From an uncultured Blautia sp. (GTDB lineage Bacteria; Bacillota; Clostridia; Lachnospirales; Lachnospiraceae): DNA of 23,643 nt. The position numbers were made by a program, and so were the translations under genes. Positions within the stretch are counted from its first letter, which is position 1, and every line of letters starts with the position of its first letter. Positions 1-7,322 of this stretch are shown here, in pieces. The notes beneath the pieces are model-generated. The model was not told the DNA's origin and searched no databases. It was given only the letters and a program-made list of their open reading frames with translations. Location: NCBI GenBank assembly GCA_900547685.1, contig URHS01000037.1, positions 1 to 23,643 on the forward strand. The letters are read 5' to 3'.

Positions 1-38
1 CTGAAAACTGCCATAGTGCATAGCTCCTTTGCTTTGGA

Positions 39-156
39 TTTGTTACGCAGTAGAAACGCGATTTTAAGGGTTTAGGTATCAATCCCTTATCCGCTTGAAA
101 ATGCACCCGGAAAGCCGCATAAATCAAGGGCTTTTTCACGCCTACTGCGTAACAAA
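39..156. repeat. 15-bp perfect inverted repeat with 88-bp interior
   Basis: The arm TTTGTTACGCAGTAG (39-53) is exactly the reverse complement of CTACTGCGTAACAAA (142-156). The interior holds shorter AAGGG/CCCTT pairings but no convincing gene. It lies next to the terminator of the small gene at 223-585. A perfect 15-bp pair this close is unlikely by chance, but I do not recognise it as a known transposon end. It could be a protein-binding site, a mobile-element end or part of a replication or transfer region that continues left of the window. Confidence 0.5.
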
Positions 157-163
157 GGGCATG

Positions 164-211
164 AAAAAAGCGGCGTTCCTGTTTCCCTGTGCAGGGAGTG
201 AGAAACGCCGC
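164..211 (-). terminator. Rho-independent terminator of the 223-585 gene
   Basis: Read on the minus strand, GCGGCGTT (211-204) pairs with AACGCCGC (177-170). An inner CCCTG/CAGGG stem lies inside, and the outer stem is followed directly by six T residues (169-164). It sits 12 bp beyond the stop codon at 223, where a terminator for this gene is expected. Confidence 0.85.
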
Positions 212-222
212 CGGTGCGGGTC

Positions 223-585
223 TTATTCTGTTTCGTCTGCGATAATGTCCTGTATGACTTCGCCAAAGTCAGCCGTAAAGGAAAAAAGGAAGTATTCCAA
301 AACGGCGGGGGCTGCGCCCATAGGCTCGGCTTCTTCCGAAAAGGGCAAGCCCATAAGCCCGTAAAGCATTTTTAAGATTTTGAACAGCTTTTCCCGGTCG
401 GCGGGTATGTTCATGGTTACAAGTATATCGGTAAGGCGGTTTACGGTTTCCATGTCGCCGCCCGTCGTTACCCATACCATTTCCGCGAACGGCTGCGTGA
501 TTGCCCCGGCAACAAGGTTTATCTTGTCCTTGTTGATTTCGCCGGACGGGAGTATAATACCCTTATCTAAAAGCTCGTTTTTCAT
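223..585 (-). CDS. Small hypothetical protein, 120 aa
   Basis: I do not recognise this protein. The ATG start at 585 is preceded by a strong AGGAGG ribosome binding site at about 8 bp, and a canonical terminator follows, so the gene is probably expressed. The protein is soluble and rather acidic in its C-terminal third, with no signal peptide, membrane segment or cysteine cluster. It opens with a hydrophilic stretch (MKNELLDKGIILPSGEINKD) followed by amphipathic helices. The codons are markedly GC-rich compared with the island right of 5 kb, which suggests a different origin. Small proteins of this size and style are frequent in clostridial conjugative elements, but nothing in the sequence proves that link. 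Confidence 0.7.
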   Translation of the reverse strand: MKNELLDKGIILPSGEINKDKINLVAGAITQPFAEMVWVTTGGDMETVNRLTDILVTMNIPADREKLFKILKMLYGLMGLPFSEEAEPMGAAPAVLEYFLFSFTADFGEVIQDIIADETE

Positions 586-752
586 GTCGTCCTCCTTAAT
601 TCTGTGGTGCTAAAATGGTGCCTTGTCTTACAAAAACACCTTATGCGGAGATATGACAAGAAAAATGAGAATATGCGGAAAACCTTGATTTTAAGCCGTT
701 TTCTCATGGTTTTATAAACATCTATGAGGGCTTATAAGAAGATTTTCGTCTA

Positions 753-1628
753 TCAAATCAATAAAAAATAATCGATAAATAATTTAGATTTTTTATCTAG
801 CTTATCGTAATTCTTAGATATAATCCCCAGCTCCCAATACATCCCTTCATCTGCAATTGGAAGGCACACCAGATTTTCATGTGCGCTTTCTTCATACACA
901 TGCTTTACACACAGCAAAATCCCCTGCTTCTGCGACGCCATTTTCACAAGCTGGCTTACATCCGATGATTTATAAATAATATGCGGAGTAAATCCTGCCT
1001 TTTTACAACTTTCCTTTGTCCTGTAATGAATATTATAATGGCTGTTAAAGAACAAAAAATTCTCATCCGCCAACTGGCTTACATGTATCTCCTTTTGTCG
1101 GGCCAGAGGGTGTTCCTTGTGCGCAATAAAGAACATTTTTTCGCGATGCAGCGGGTTATATTGTAATCCCCGGTCATGCCATGGTTTCGTAGACAAGGCA
1201 AAGCGATGGCTGTCCGCAAGCACATATTCTTCCATATCCAAATCGGGAAATTCTACCTGCTCCAGCTTTAAGCCAGGATACAGCTTTTCAAAATTTATAA
1301 GGTAATTGGCAGATAAGCTCCGGAATACACCCGGCGCTACGCCAATGGTTATGGTCCCTTGCTGGATTTGGAAAGATTGATACGATTCCTTGACTGCTTC
1401 CTCATACCCTGCACACACTGAGAGGAATTTATTTTTCAGATATACCCCGCTCTTTGATAATTTAATCCCCTGATTGGTACGAAGGAATAAACGTGTGTTT
1501 AATTCTGATTCTAAATTTTTGATTGATTTACTTAAAGCCTGTTGGGATATGAACAATTCTTTTGCCGCCTGGGAAATACTTGTACTTTCAGATAATTTTA
1601 TAAAATACTGGATTTGTCTGAATTCCAT
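753..1628 (-). CDS. LysR-family transcriptional regulator
   Basis: This is a LysR-type regulator of 291 aa, the usual length for the family. The N-terminal winged helix-turn-helix spans roughly residues 3-60, with the typical pattern FRQIQYFIKLSESTSISQAA, then a recognition helix (SQQALSKSIKNLE) and a wing ending in LSKSG. The rest, from about residue 90, is the two-lobed periplasmic-binding-like effector domain. I prefer the ATG at 1628 over an upstream GTG at 1631, because GGTGGAG lies at a normal distance from it. The gene is divergent from the ene-reductase gene, the classic arrangement for a LysR protein that controls its neighbour and itself, so the inducer is probably the reductase substrate or a related compound. 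That role is inferred from context. Confidence 0.9.
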   Translation of the reverse strand: MEFRQIQYFIKLSESTSISQAAKELFISQQALSKSIKNLESELNTRLFLRTNQGIKLSKSGVYLKNKFLSVCAGYEEAVKESYQSFQIQQGTITIGVAPGVFRSLSANYLINFEKLYPGLKLEQVEFPDLDMEEYVLADSHRFALSTKPWHDRGLQYNPLHREKMFFIAHKEHPLARQKEIHVSQLADENFLFFNSHYNIHYRTKESCKKAGFTPHIIYKSSDVSQLVKMASQKQGILLCVKHVYEESAHENLVCLPIADEGMYWELGIISKNYDKLDKKSKLFIDYFLLI

Positions 1629-1681
1629 CACTTTTCTCCACCGAAATATAGAACATGTTCTTGCCGACTCAGCTTTAGTTT

Positions 1682-1699
1682 ATCATAACTATGAATGAT
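1682..1699. promoter_or_regulatory. Imperfect palindrome, possible LysR site
   Basis: ATCAT (1682-1686) and ATGAT (1695-1699) are separated by 8 bp and lie about 55 bp upstream of the lysR start in the divergent spacer. Position and symmetry fit an autoregulatory LysR site, but the sequence is AT-rich and the match is short. Confidence 0.35.
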
Positions 1700-1761
1700 G
1701 GTAAATACATTTTCCCGCCATACTCCCGCATTTCCGGGCAGCTTTTGGGCACAACTCCAGA

Positions 1762-1776
1762 TTGTGGCAATCACAA
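1762..1776. promoter_or_regulatory. T-N11-A palindrome, likely LysR operator
   Basis: TTGTG-GCAAT-CACAA is a perfect 5-bp inverted repeat. It contains the T-N11-A core (TGTGGCAATCACA) that LysR-type proteins commonly recognise. It lies in the lysR/ene-reductase divergent spacer, about 78 bp upstream of the ene-reductase start codon, a normal place for a LysR recognition site. Confidence 0.55.
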
Positions 1777-1784
1777 ATACTATC

Positions 1785-1817
1785 TGCTGTTAAAATGTTA
1801 ACAATGCTGTTAAAATG
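1785..1817 (+). promoter_or_regulatory. Two 13-bp direct repeats at 20-bp spacing before the ene-reductase
   Basis: TGCTGTTAAAATG occurs at 1785-1797 and again at 1805-1817. The 20-bp period is close to two helical turns, so proteins bound to both copies would sit on the same DNA face. The repeats lie between the T-N11-A palindrome and the ribosome binding site of the reductase gene, overlapping or just upstream of its promoter. They may be LysR activation sites or sites for a second regulator. I could not place -35 and -10 boxes with confidence. Confidence 0.5.
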
Positions 1818-1853
1818 GACGTACATAGAACATTATTAAGGAGGAAGTAACAA

Positions 1854-3797
1854 ATGAAAAACAAATACTACCCCAATTTAGCCAGTCCCATCACAATCAA
1901 TGGCGTCACATTTAAGAACCGGATTTTCGGCGCGCCAATGTCTAATCCAGAATTAGATCCGGATTGCCACATGAGGGAAGAGGACATTGCATTCCATGCA
2001 AACCGCGGCCGCGGCGGTTTAGCCAGCGTATGTATTGGTCTTGGCATTGTGGAAGCCGTAGGACGTTCACACACAAAAGAAGTAATCCTTTATGATGACT
2101 TGTCCCTTCCATCCTTAAAAAGAATGGCAAATGAATTTCATAAACACAACTGCATGGCTACCATGGAATTAGCCCATGGCGGAAAATTCGGTGCTGCCAG
2201 AAGCCATTCTGCTGCCAAAAGTACCCTGATTGGGCCAAATGGCGAATTAAATGCCCAGGGCGTTCCTGTAAAAGCCATGACAGAGGAGCAGATTGAAGAA
2301 ACCGCCACTGCATTCGGCAATGCTGCCAAGCTGGTAAAAGAGGCTGGTTTTGATATGGTCTTAATCCACGGCGGGCATGGATGGCTGTTAGGCCAGTTTG
2401 CTTCTCCATACTTCAACAAGAGGACCGACCGCTGGGGCGGGAGCCTGGAAAACCGTATGCGTTTCTCACTGCTTGTGGTTGAGAAGGTTCGCGAAGCGGT
2501 TGGCCCGGACTTCCCAATCGAATTCCGTATGAGCGGTTCTGAGTGTATTCCCGGCGGATATGATATTGATGAAGCAGTTGAAATGGCTAAGATGATTGAT
2601 GGAAAGGTGGATATCATCCACGTATCTGCCGGTATCCATGAAAATAATGACGTATTTGTAATCACACATCCTTCCATGTTTATTGAACATGGATGCAATG
2701 TCCAATATGCTGCAGAAATCAAAAAACATGTGAAAACACCGGTTGCTGCATTAGGCGGTATCAACGATGTGGATATGATGGAGGAAATCATTGCTTCCGG
2801 TAAAGCTGATATCATTGAAGTAGCCCGTCAGTCCCTTGCCGATCCATATTTCCCGGAGAAAGCATTTTCCGGTAAAAAAGACGATATCACACAGTGCTGC
2901 CGCTGCTATTCATGTTTCTACAATTACTTATCCAACAGGAATTACTGCTGCGCATTTAATCCGGTCATTGGCGACGAGCTTGAACATAAATATGGCTTCC
3001 CGGCAACAACACCGAAAAAGGTCGTGGTTGTAGGCGGTGGCCCAGGGGGCATGGAGGCAGCGGTCACAGCCGCCCAGAGAGGACACTCTGTTACACTTTA
3101 TGAGAAGAACAGTAAACTTGGCGGACAGATTGCACATGAACAGCACATCCCCTTCAAAAAGGATATGTATCACTTTATTGAAGTCCTTGCAAAGCGCTGT
3201 GAGGATGCAGGCGTAGACATCCGCTTAAATACAGAGGTTACTCCTGAAGAAGTTGCAGAAATGGGCGCGGATGTTGTAATGACAGCAGTTGGCGCAAAAC
3301 CCATCATTCCTCAGATTCCAGGAATTGACAATGCTAAGGTTACCGGCCTGAAGGCACTTGAAAGTGAGACGCCTGCAGTAGGACAAAAGGTGGCAATCCT
3401 TGGCGGAGGCCTTGTGGGCTCAGAAGTTGCTATCTATCTGGATATGATTGGGAAAGATGTAACAGTTGTGGAAATGAAGGATACCTGGGCATCTGACGCT
3501 TATTGGATGCATAAGGTTGCCATGGACAAATATATCCGTGACAGCAGGATTGATATCAAAGTAAACACAACCGCCAAAGAAATTACCGACGCCGGCATTG
3601 TATGCAATACTCCTGATGGTGAAATCCTCATTGAAGCGGATACGGTCCTTCTTGCCGCAGGTATGAAAGCGGACCGTGCTTCTGCGGACGGATTTCTCAA
3701 TACGGCTCCCCGGGTATTTGAAATCGGAGACGCCATCAAAGCCGGCCGCGTGGTTGAAGCAGTAAAGCTCGGATACTATAGGGCATTGGATATTTAG
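1854..3797 (+). CDS. FMN/4Fe-4S/FAD ene-reductase (2-enoate / 2,4-dienoyl-CoA reductase type)
   Basis: This 647-aa, multi-cofactor member of the old yellow enzyme family has the layout of 2,4-dienoyl-CoA reductase, 2-enoate reductase and the bile-acid enzymes BaiCD/BaiH. Residues 1 to about 340 form the FMN-binding TIM barrel, with HGGHGWL at 172-178 and RTDRWGG at 190-196. Cys348, 351, 354 and 366 form a CX2CX2CX11C cluster that should hold 4Fe-4S. Two dinucleotide folds follow, GGGPGG at 394-399 and GGGLVG at 517-522, and EIGDA at 623-627 is the late FAD contact. Such enzymes pass electrons from NAD(P)H through FAD and the iron-sulfur centre to FMN and reduce an activated C=C bond. The usual catalytic Tyr of FadH (Tyr166) is Trp177 here, while the FadH His252 equivalent appears to be His262. 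AAGGAGG sits 9 bp before the ATG. The substrate is unknown; enoates, steroids and bile acids are all possible. Confidence 0.9.
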   Translation: MKNKYYPNLASPITINGVTFKNRIFGAPMSNPELDPDCHMREEDIAFHANRGRGGLASVCIGLGIVEAVGRSHTKEVILYDDLSLPSLKRMANEFHKHNCMATMELAHGGKFGAARSHSAAKSTLIGPNGELNAQGVPVKAMTEEQIEETATAFGNAAKLVKEAGFDMVLIHGGHGWLLGQFASPYFNKRTDRWGGSLENRMRFSLLVVEKVREAVGPDFPIEFRMSGSECIPGGYDIDEAVEMAKMIDGKVDIIHVSAGIHENNDVFVITHPSMFIEHGCNVQYAAEIKKHVKTPVAALGGINDVDMMEEIIASGKADIIEVARQSLADPYFPEKAFSGKKDDITQCCRCYSCFYNYLSNRNYCCAFNPVIGDELEHKYGFPATTPKKVVVVGGGPGGMEAAVTAAQRGHSVTLYEKNSKLGGQIAHEQHIPFKKDMYHFIEVLAKRCEDAGVDIRLNTEVTPEEVAEMGADVVMTAVGAKPIIPQIPGIDNAKVTGLKALESETPAVGQKVAILGGGLVGSEVAIYLDMIGKDVTVVEMKDTWASDAYWMHKVAMDKYIRDSRIDIKVNTTAKEITDAGIVCNTPDGEILIEADTVLLAAGMKADRASADGFLNTAPRVFEIGDAIKAGRVVEAVKLGYYRALDI

Positions 3798-3823
3798 TTG
3801 TCAGCAACCTGAAAGGAACGAAA

Positions 3824-4873
3824 ATGATGGACATTCTTGTTACAATTTTCACTGCCTTTATTTCAGGCGTACTGGCAACTGCCATGGGGGCCCTCGGTTC
3901 AGTGATCCTTACCGCTCTTGTCTCTATTGTTGGAGTATTCTCCATTATGGCGGGATGTGAATATAACATCATCGGGAATATTTGCTTTGGAATGTTCCTG
4001 GGGCCGCAGGTAGCCTTTGGACCAGCCCTCTGTGCAATGAATTATGCATGGAAAAAGGGATATATACAGGACAGCAAGGGACTGGCATTTCCATTAGGCT
4101 CACTTCAGAAAACAGATGTATTAGTAGTTGGCGGTATCTGCGCAGTGGCAGGATGGTACATAAATACAACCCTTGGCACCTTCCTTCCGGGACTCTTTGA
4201 CTGCGTTGCGGCAACCATTGTAATCCTTAATATAGTTACAAAAATCATGTTTGGAAATCAGGGACTCATGGGAAAGGTACCTGAAGGCGATAAGAGGTTT
4301 GGCTTAAACAGTAAAAACAAGTGGCTTCCGCATATGACCTATGGTCATGGCTCCATGTTCTGGCTGTTCGGCGGCAGCGTTGGTTTTATTGCCGCATGGC
4401 TATTGTATCAAATGTGCCGGTTCTCTGAACAGGTGGGCAATCCCATGATTGCAGGCATTTCATTTGTACCGCTTTGGGCCATAGCAGTTGTGTTTTTAAT
4501 CTTCATGTGCTGCGGGCTTCCCTGCCCTGTATTTCATCATGTAGGACTTGTAGGCGCCTATGGCGCCCAGATGGCATATAATGCCGGATGTTCCGAAATC
4601 AGTGTTTACCTGTGGGGCTTTGCATTTGGTATCTTTGCACATTATGCCGGCGATCTGCTTGCGGATCTTTTCTTTGTATATGGGGAAGGATATGTTGACC
4701 CGCCGTCACTTTCCATGCTATTCTGCTCCGTATTTGCATTTGCTGTCATTCCGGCGCTTGGATTGGTCAATCCCAATGGTTTGATTTCCGTCATCGCGCC
4801 CATAACTATTATCCTGGCATTTGGGATATTTGCATTTTTCACTGAAAAATGCAAAAAGGCAAACGTGATATAG
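3824..4873 (+). CDS. Polytopic membrane protein paired with the ene-reductase
   Basis: I do not recognise the family by name. The 349-aa protein is hydrophobic throughout, with about eight to ten probable membrane segments, for example around residues 4-40, 93-112, 124-145, 180-205, 212-235, 258-285, 295-312 and 315-340. A polar loop rich in Lys and Gly lies at about 148-175. It has many Gly, Cys and small residues within membrane segments and no recognisable ABC or MFS signature. The gene starts 26 bp after the reductase stop behind a GAAAGGA site, so the two are almost certainly co-transcribed. The simplest inference is a transporter for the reductase substrate or product. A membrane partner in electron transfer is a less likely alternative. 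Confidence 0.8.
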   Translation: MMDILVTIFTAFISGVLATAMGALGSVILTALVSIVGVFSIMAGCEYNIIGNICFGMFLGPQVAFGPALCAMNYAWKKGYIQDSKGLAFPLGSLQKTDVLVVGGICAVAGWYINTTLGTFLPGLFDCVAATIVILNIVTKIMFGNQGLMGKVPEGDKRFGLNSKNKWLPHMTYGHGSMFWLFGGSVGFIAAWLLYQMCRFSEQVGNPMIAGISFVPLWAIAVVFLIFMCCGLPCPVFHHVGLVGAYGAQMAYNAGCSEISVYLWGFAFGIFAHYAGDLLADLFFVYGEGYVDPPSLSMLFCSVFAFAVIPALGLVNPNGLISVIAPITIILAFGIFAFFTEKCKKANVI

Positions 4874-4927
4874 GCAGACAGAGGCGGTGGGGGTATTCCT
4901 CTGCAGATATATGGTTGGTATCAAAAG

Positions 4928-4952
4928 GGGGGCTGTCATTGCGGTAGCCCCC
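4928..4952. terminator. Hairpin between converging operons
   Basis: GGGGGCT (4928-4934) pairs perfectly with AGCCCCC (4946-4952) around an 11-nt loop. On the plus strand no T-run follows. On the minus strand the stem is followed by CTTTTGA. It can serve both the ene-reductase operon and the leftward transcripts from 5.1 kb, and looks better for the latter. Confidence 0.55.
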
Positions 4953-4967
4953 TGTAACATTGAGATA

Positions 4968-4989
4968 CCTTTGACATCCCTTTGACATC
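4968..4989. repeat. Tandem 11-bp repeat
   Basis: CCTTTGACATC occurs twice without a gap (4968-4978 and 4979-4989) just beyond the GC-rich hairpin. It is short and its significance is unclear. It may mark the edge where the metabolic cassette meets the island. Confidence 0.6.
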
Positions 4990-5108
4990 CATCCTCCTAA
5001 GGAACCATCTGCTTATCATTCCTTCATCCACGGAGTGGACCGGGGCTCCATATCTATCTAAATCTAATATGACTCGTTCGTTTTCTGCTACGTCCGTTCC
5101 TAGCTTTA

Positions 5109-5142
5109 GCCGGAAGAATGCTTATATAAAAATCCTTCCGGC
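5109..5142 (-). terminator. Hairpin after the 126-aa gene
   Basis: GCCGGAAG (5109-5116) and CTTCCGGC (5135-5142) form an 8-bp perfect stem around an 18-nt AT-rich loop, 21 bp beyond the stop of the 126-aa gene. There is no T-run, so it is a weak or Rho-assisted terminator, or an mRNA 3'-end stabiliser. Confidence 0.4.
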
Positions 5143-5162
5143 AACTTAACACTATTCTGTGG

Positions 5163-5543
5163 CTAGAGCAATGCTTTTGCAGCCTTTAACCACTTATCCA
5201 TACAGTTTTCATCTATCGTATAATAAATGGAACCTGCATGCGTCTCATTTTCAGTTACGCTCAACTCATCCGGAAGTGAATCCATGATGGCTTCAACTCG
5301 CCCTGCCGTAAGTCTCCCCCATGAATCCTTGAAGTATCTGTCCGCATAAACTTCTGCATACTTACTATTTACTTCTACTCCAACGACAATTCTTGATGGC
5401 TTACACTCGGCAGCCCAGCCAAAGCCTATTGGATTCACTGTACGTCCAGCTTTATTTCGATGTTTTTTCTCGTAACCCTTATGTCCCTGTGACATATAGA
5501 AATCTCCTGGTTGATATTGAATTGATACTGTTGCCGCTTTCAT
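5163..5543 (-). CDS. Hypothetical protein, 126 aa, second gene of an unrecognised module
   Basis: The frame is open for 30 codons further upstream, but I chose the ATG at 5543 because GGAGGT sits 7 bp before it. The product is small and soluble. A basic, Gly-rich segment lies near residues 18-37 (QGHKGYEKKHRNKAGR), followed by a compact section rich in Trp, Tyr and Val and an amphipathic C-terminal helix ending in KWLKAAKALL. I see no cysteine cluster, helix-turn-helix or nuclease motif. The gene follows the 412-aa gene by 112 bp, so it may be co-transcribed or have its own start; a TATACT box at 5600-5595 has no good -35. No function can be assigned. The position in a defence island suggests a module partner, for example a regulator or inhibitor of the larger protein. 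Confidence 0.7.
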   Translation of the reverse strand: MKAATVSIQYQPGDFYMSQGHKGYEKKHRNKAGRTVNPIGFGWAAECKPSRIVVGVEVNSKYAEVYADRYFKDSWGRLTAGRVEAIMDSLPDELSVTENETHAGSIYYTIDENCMDKWLKAAKALL

Positions 5544-5655
5544 ATAAAAAACCTCCATAATGGTATTTCTCTCATGGCCAATCAAGATACTACCAGTATA
5601 CAGTTTTTTTTTATCAATTATTAAATTGTACAAATCTAAAAAAAGTTGTATAATT

Positions 5656-6894
5656 TTATTTCAAGAATTCGTACATTGCCTGACCTACGAAATGATTTAC
5701 AATATCATATAAGCTTTTTTCACTGATGTCTACTTTTTTACAATAGTCTACATATGAAGCTTGTCTTTCTTTCAAATCATCATCAGTTTCAAATGCAAAA
5801 GGAGCCCCTTCCTTTCCATCCAGACTATCCAATTCTTCTTGCAGCCCCTTCCTTCTTTCATCTATTTTTTCCATTTCTTCCATAATCGCCTTTCGATACT
5901 CTTCTCGTACTGTACTTTCATTAAATGTACCGTCTTCAATCTGAGTATCTATAGCTTTCCATTTCTTTCTATATTCTTTCATTTTTTCCGAATTACTTTT
6001 ATTTATCTTAAATCTAGCGATATCAAGTGTTTGTCCTAAAACAAACGAATAATATCCTCCCCTTTGCTGCTCTATTGTTGGATTTGGAATATCTTCAAAA
6101 AGCACTTGGTCGTTCTTATCCATAATTTGAAATTTAACTCCCAAAATTCTCCTACGATTATTTTCATAATCTAAGATTTCTTTTAAATCAGGGAACCCCT
6201 CCTCACGCATATGATGAGCTCCCTCCATCTCCCAACGAATCAGTTCCGCAAGTACCCTATCAATACTGAGATTTTGCTTTTGTAATCTTATATCAATTTC
6301 TGAATCTTCATCGATGTTATATAGTTCTTTCTCAATCTGTTTGTTTCTCTCATCCTGCCTCTTCATGGAGTAATTTCCACGGTATAGATAGTAATTCATT
6401 TTACTAAGTTTTCTTGTGAAATCCTTCATTGTTGCACCGATATTCTCATTTTCCATAGAAGATAAATTTACCATGAAATGTGTTAATTCACGTACAAACA
6501 AAGCAGACCAATCTGAAATTTCCTGTGCAACTAAATGTCCTGGCAAACTGTATATTACATTGTTAAAATATACTGGCACCGATTCGTCTACATCTTTTAA
6601 GATTCCAGCATTATAATCTGCAAGTGCGGTGGCTGTAACTGTTGTCGGGTCAGTATTTTTTCTATACAGTGGGTGGTTAATAATATGTTTTAACATCAAA
6701 CCCAATGGCTCTGCTATCTCAGGTGGAAAGAAATAGTCACTCTTTTCATTTGTCTCATCCACTTTAAAGTCAACCAAATTAAAATTATACATATCACAAA
6801 ATCTTAATAATGCATCACGAAACTGCTTACGTGTTAAACCTGTTAATTCAAGCATTTCATTTAAGGAAAAATCTACTTCACGTTTTTTTGCCAT
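5656..6894 (-). CDS. Hypothetical protein, 412 aa, first gene of an unrecognised module
   Basis: I do not recognise this family. The N-terminus (residues 8-40) reads like a helix-turn-helix of MerR/HTH style, SLNEMLELTGLTRKQFRDAL, followed by helical segments. Residues 170-225 and about 300-360 are very rich in Lys, Glu, Asp and Arg with heptad-like spacing and probably form coiled coils. A beta-like patch with GGYYSFVLG lies at about 280-290. There are no membrane segments, P-loop or obvious nuclease residues. The ATG at 6894 has a weak upstream GAAAGAG, and a TATAAT box lies at 6936-6931. The AT-rich composition resembles the neighbouring STAND operon. A DNA-binding or sensor protein with a long helical arm is the most that can be inferred. 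Confidence 0.75.
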   Translation of the reverse strand: MAKKREVDFSLNEMLELTGLTRKQFRDALLRFCDMYNFNLVDFKVDETNEKSDYFFPPEIAEPLGLMLKHIINHPLYRKNTDPTTVTATALADYNAGILKDVDESVPVYFNNVIYSLPGHLVAQEISDWSALFVRELTHFMVNLSSMENENIGATMKDFTRKLSKMNYYLYRGNYSMKRQDERNKQIEKELYNIDEDSEIDIRLQKQNLSIDRVLAELIRWEMEGAHHMREEGFPDLKEILDYENNRRRILGVKFQIMDKNDQVLFEDIPNPTIEQQRGGYYSFVLGQTLDIARFKINKSNSEKMKEYRKKWKAIDTQIEDGTFNESTVREEYRKAIMEEMEKIDERRKGLQEELDSLDGKEGAPFAFETDDDLKERQASYVDYCKKVDISEKSLYDIVNHFVGQAMYEFLK

Positions 6895-6930
6895 CTACTT
6901 TTACTCTTTCTTCATGTTTTTTCGATTTCC

Positions 6931-6936
6931 ATTATA
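6931..6936 (-). promoter_or_regulatory. -10 box of the 412-aa gene
   Basis: On the minus strand there is a consensus TATAAT 37 bp upstream of the start codon. The matching -35 is poor: TTGGCC is only 14 bp away, and GTATTG at 17 bp matches weakly. The assignment therefore rests on the -10 alone. Confidence 0.4.
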
Positions 6937-7096
6937 TTATCTCTCTTGACGGCCAATACCATCAACTCGGCCTCAAATAAACAGTTCTGTCAGTCAAACC
7001 TCCCCAAAAACATACCTGCCCACACAACCCTAACCACAATTATCCATAGATTTATTCTGGCAGATAAAGAACAAGGATTTCCGGTATTTTTACTCC

Positions 7097-7165
7097 TTAT
7101 TTATCTTTCCTTGACCTCAAGACAACGATTTCTACATGTGCCGTTACCTCATAATTGATGACATT
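7097..7165 (-). pseudogene. Possible relic of an rlmD/RumA-type methyltransferase 3' end
   Basis: In the minus frame ending in TAA at 7097-7099 the translation is NVINYEVTAHVEIVVLRSRK plus DK. The TAHVExVVLxSR pattern closely resembles the last residues of many clostridial RlmD/RumA 23S rRNA uracil-C5 methyltransferases, whose 3' ends are known integration sites of conjugative elements. Only about 22 codons are present, with no start codon or catalytic region, so this would be a scar and not a gene. The match is from memory and short. Confidence 0.35.
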
Positions 7166-7238
7166 TCAGCATCCCATCCCCTTGCTAGTTAATCATCAAC
7201 CTTTTATTGGTTTGTACTTTAGACATTAAACAAACGCA

Positions 7239-7299
7239 CTCACAATGTGTTGAGGGTGTGATTCGGATGCCCGGAAGGCGGAATTGGGCCTTGGCAGAA
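7239..7299 (+). repeat. 61-bp dispersed repeat, copy A
   Basis: It shares an uninterrupted 30-bp identical run with copy B (CTCACAATGTG through CGGAT), plus the end GCCTTGGC. Stem 1 pairs TTCGG with CCGGA (one U-G wobble on the plus strand), and stem 2 pairs AAGGC with GCCTT around GGAATTGG. The copy begins 24 bp beyond the stop of the STAND gene. Confidence 0.85.
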
Positions 7300-7322
7300 A
7301 ACTAAAGGAAACAATTAATTCA

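Larger units (their letters stand above)
6895..7322. other. Intergenic spacer holding a promoter, a gene relic and one 61-bp repeat
   Basis: This 428-bp gap separates the STAND operon from the two-gene module. It contains a likely -10 box for the 412-aa gene (TATAAT, minus strand, 6936-6931), a short possible rlmD 3'-end relic (7097-7165) and repeat copy A (7239-7299). An open plus-strand frame of about 70 codons (6946-7158) has no ribosome binding site and no recognisable product, so I do not call it a gene. Confidence 0.6.

Noticed and set aside
586..752. Terminator for lysR (AAAACC...GGTTTT near 680-715)
   Set aside because: The stem is short, the loop is over 20 nt, and no T-run follows.
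4940..5110. Open minus-strand frame of about 57 codons (LGTDVAENERVILDLDRYGA...)
   Set aside because: No ribosome binding site or start codon in a good position, it runs through both hairpins, and I know no similar protein.
6946..7158. Plus-strand frame of 70 codons
   Set aside because: No ribosome binding site, and low-complexity hydrophobic translation that overlaps the promoter of the 412-aa gene and the rlmD-like relic on the other strand.
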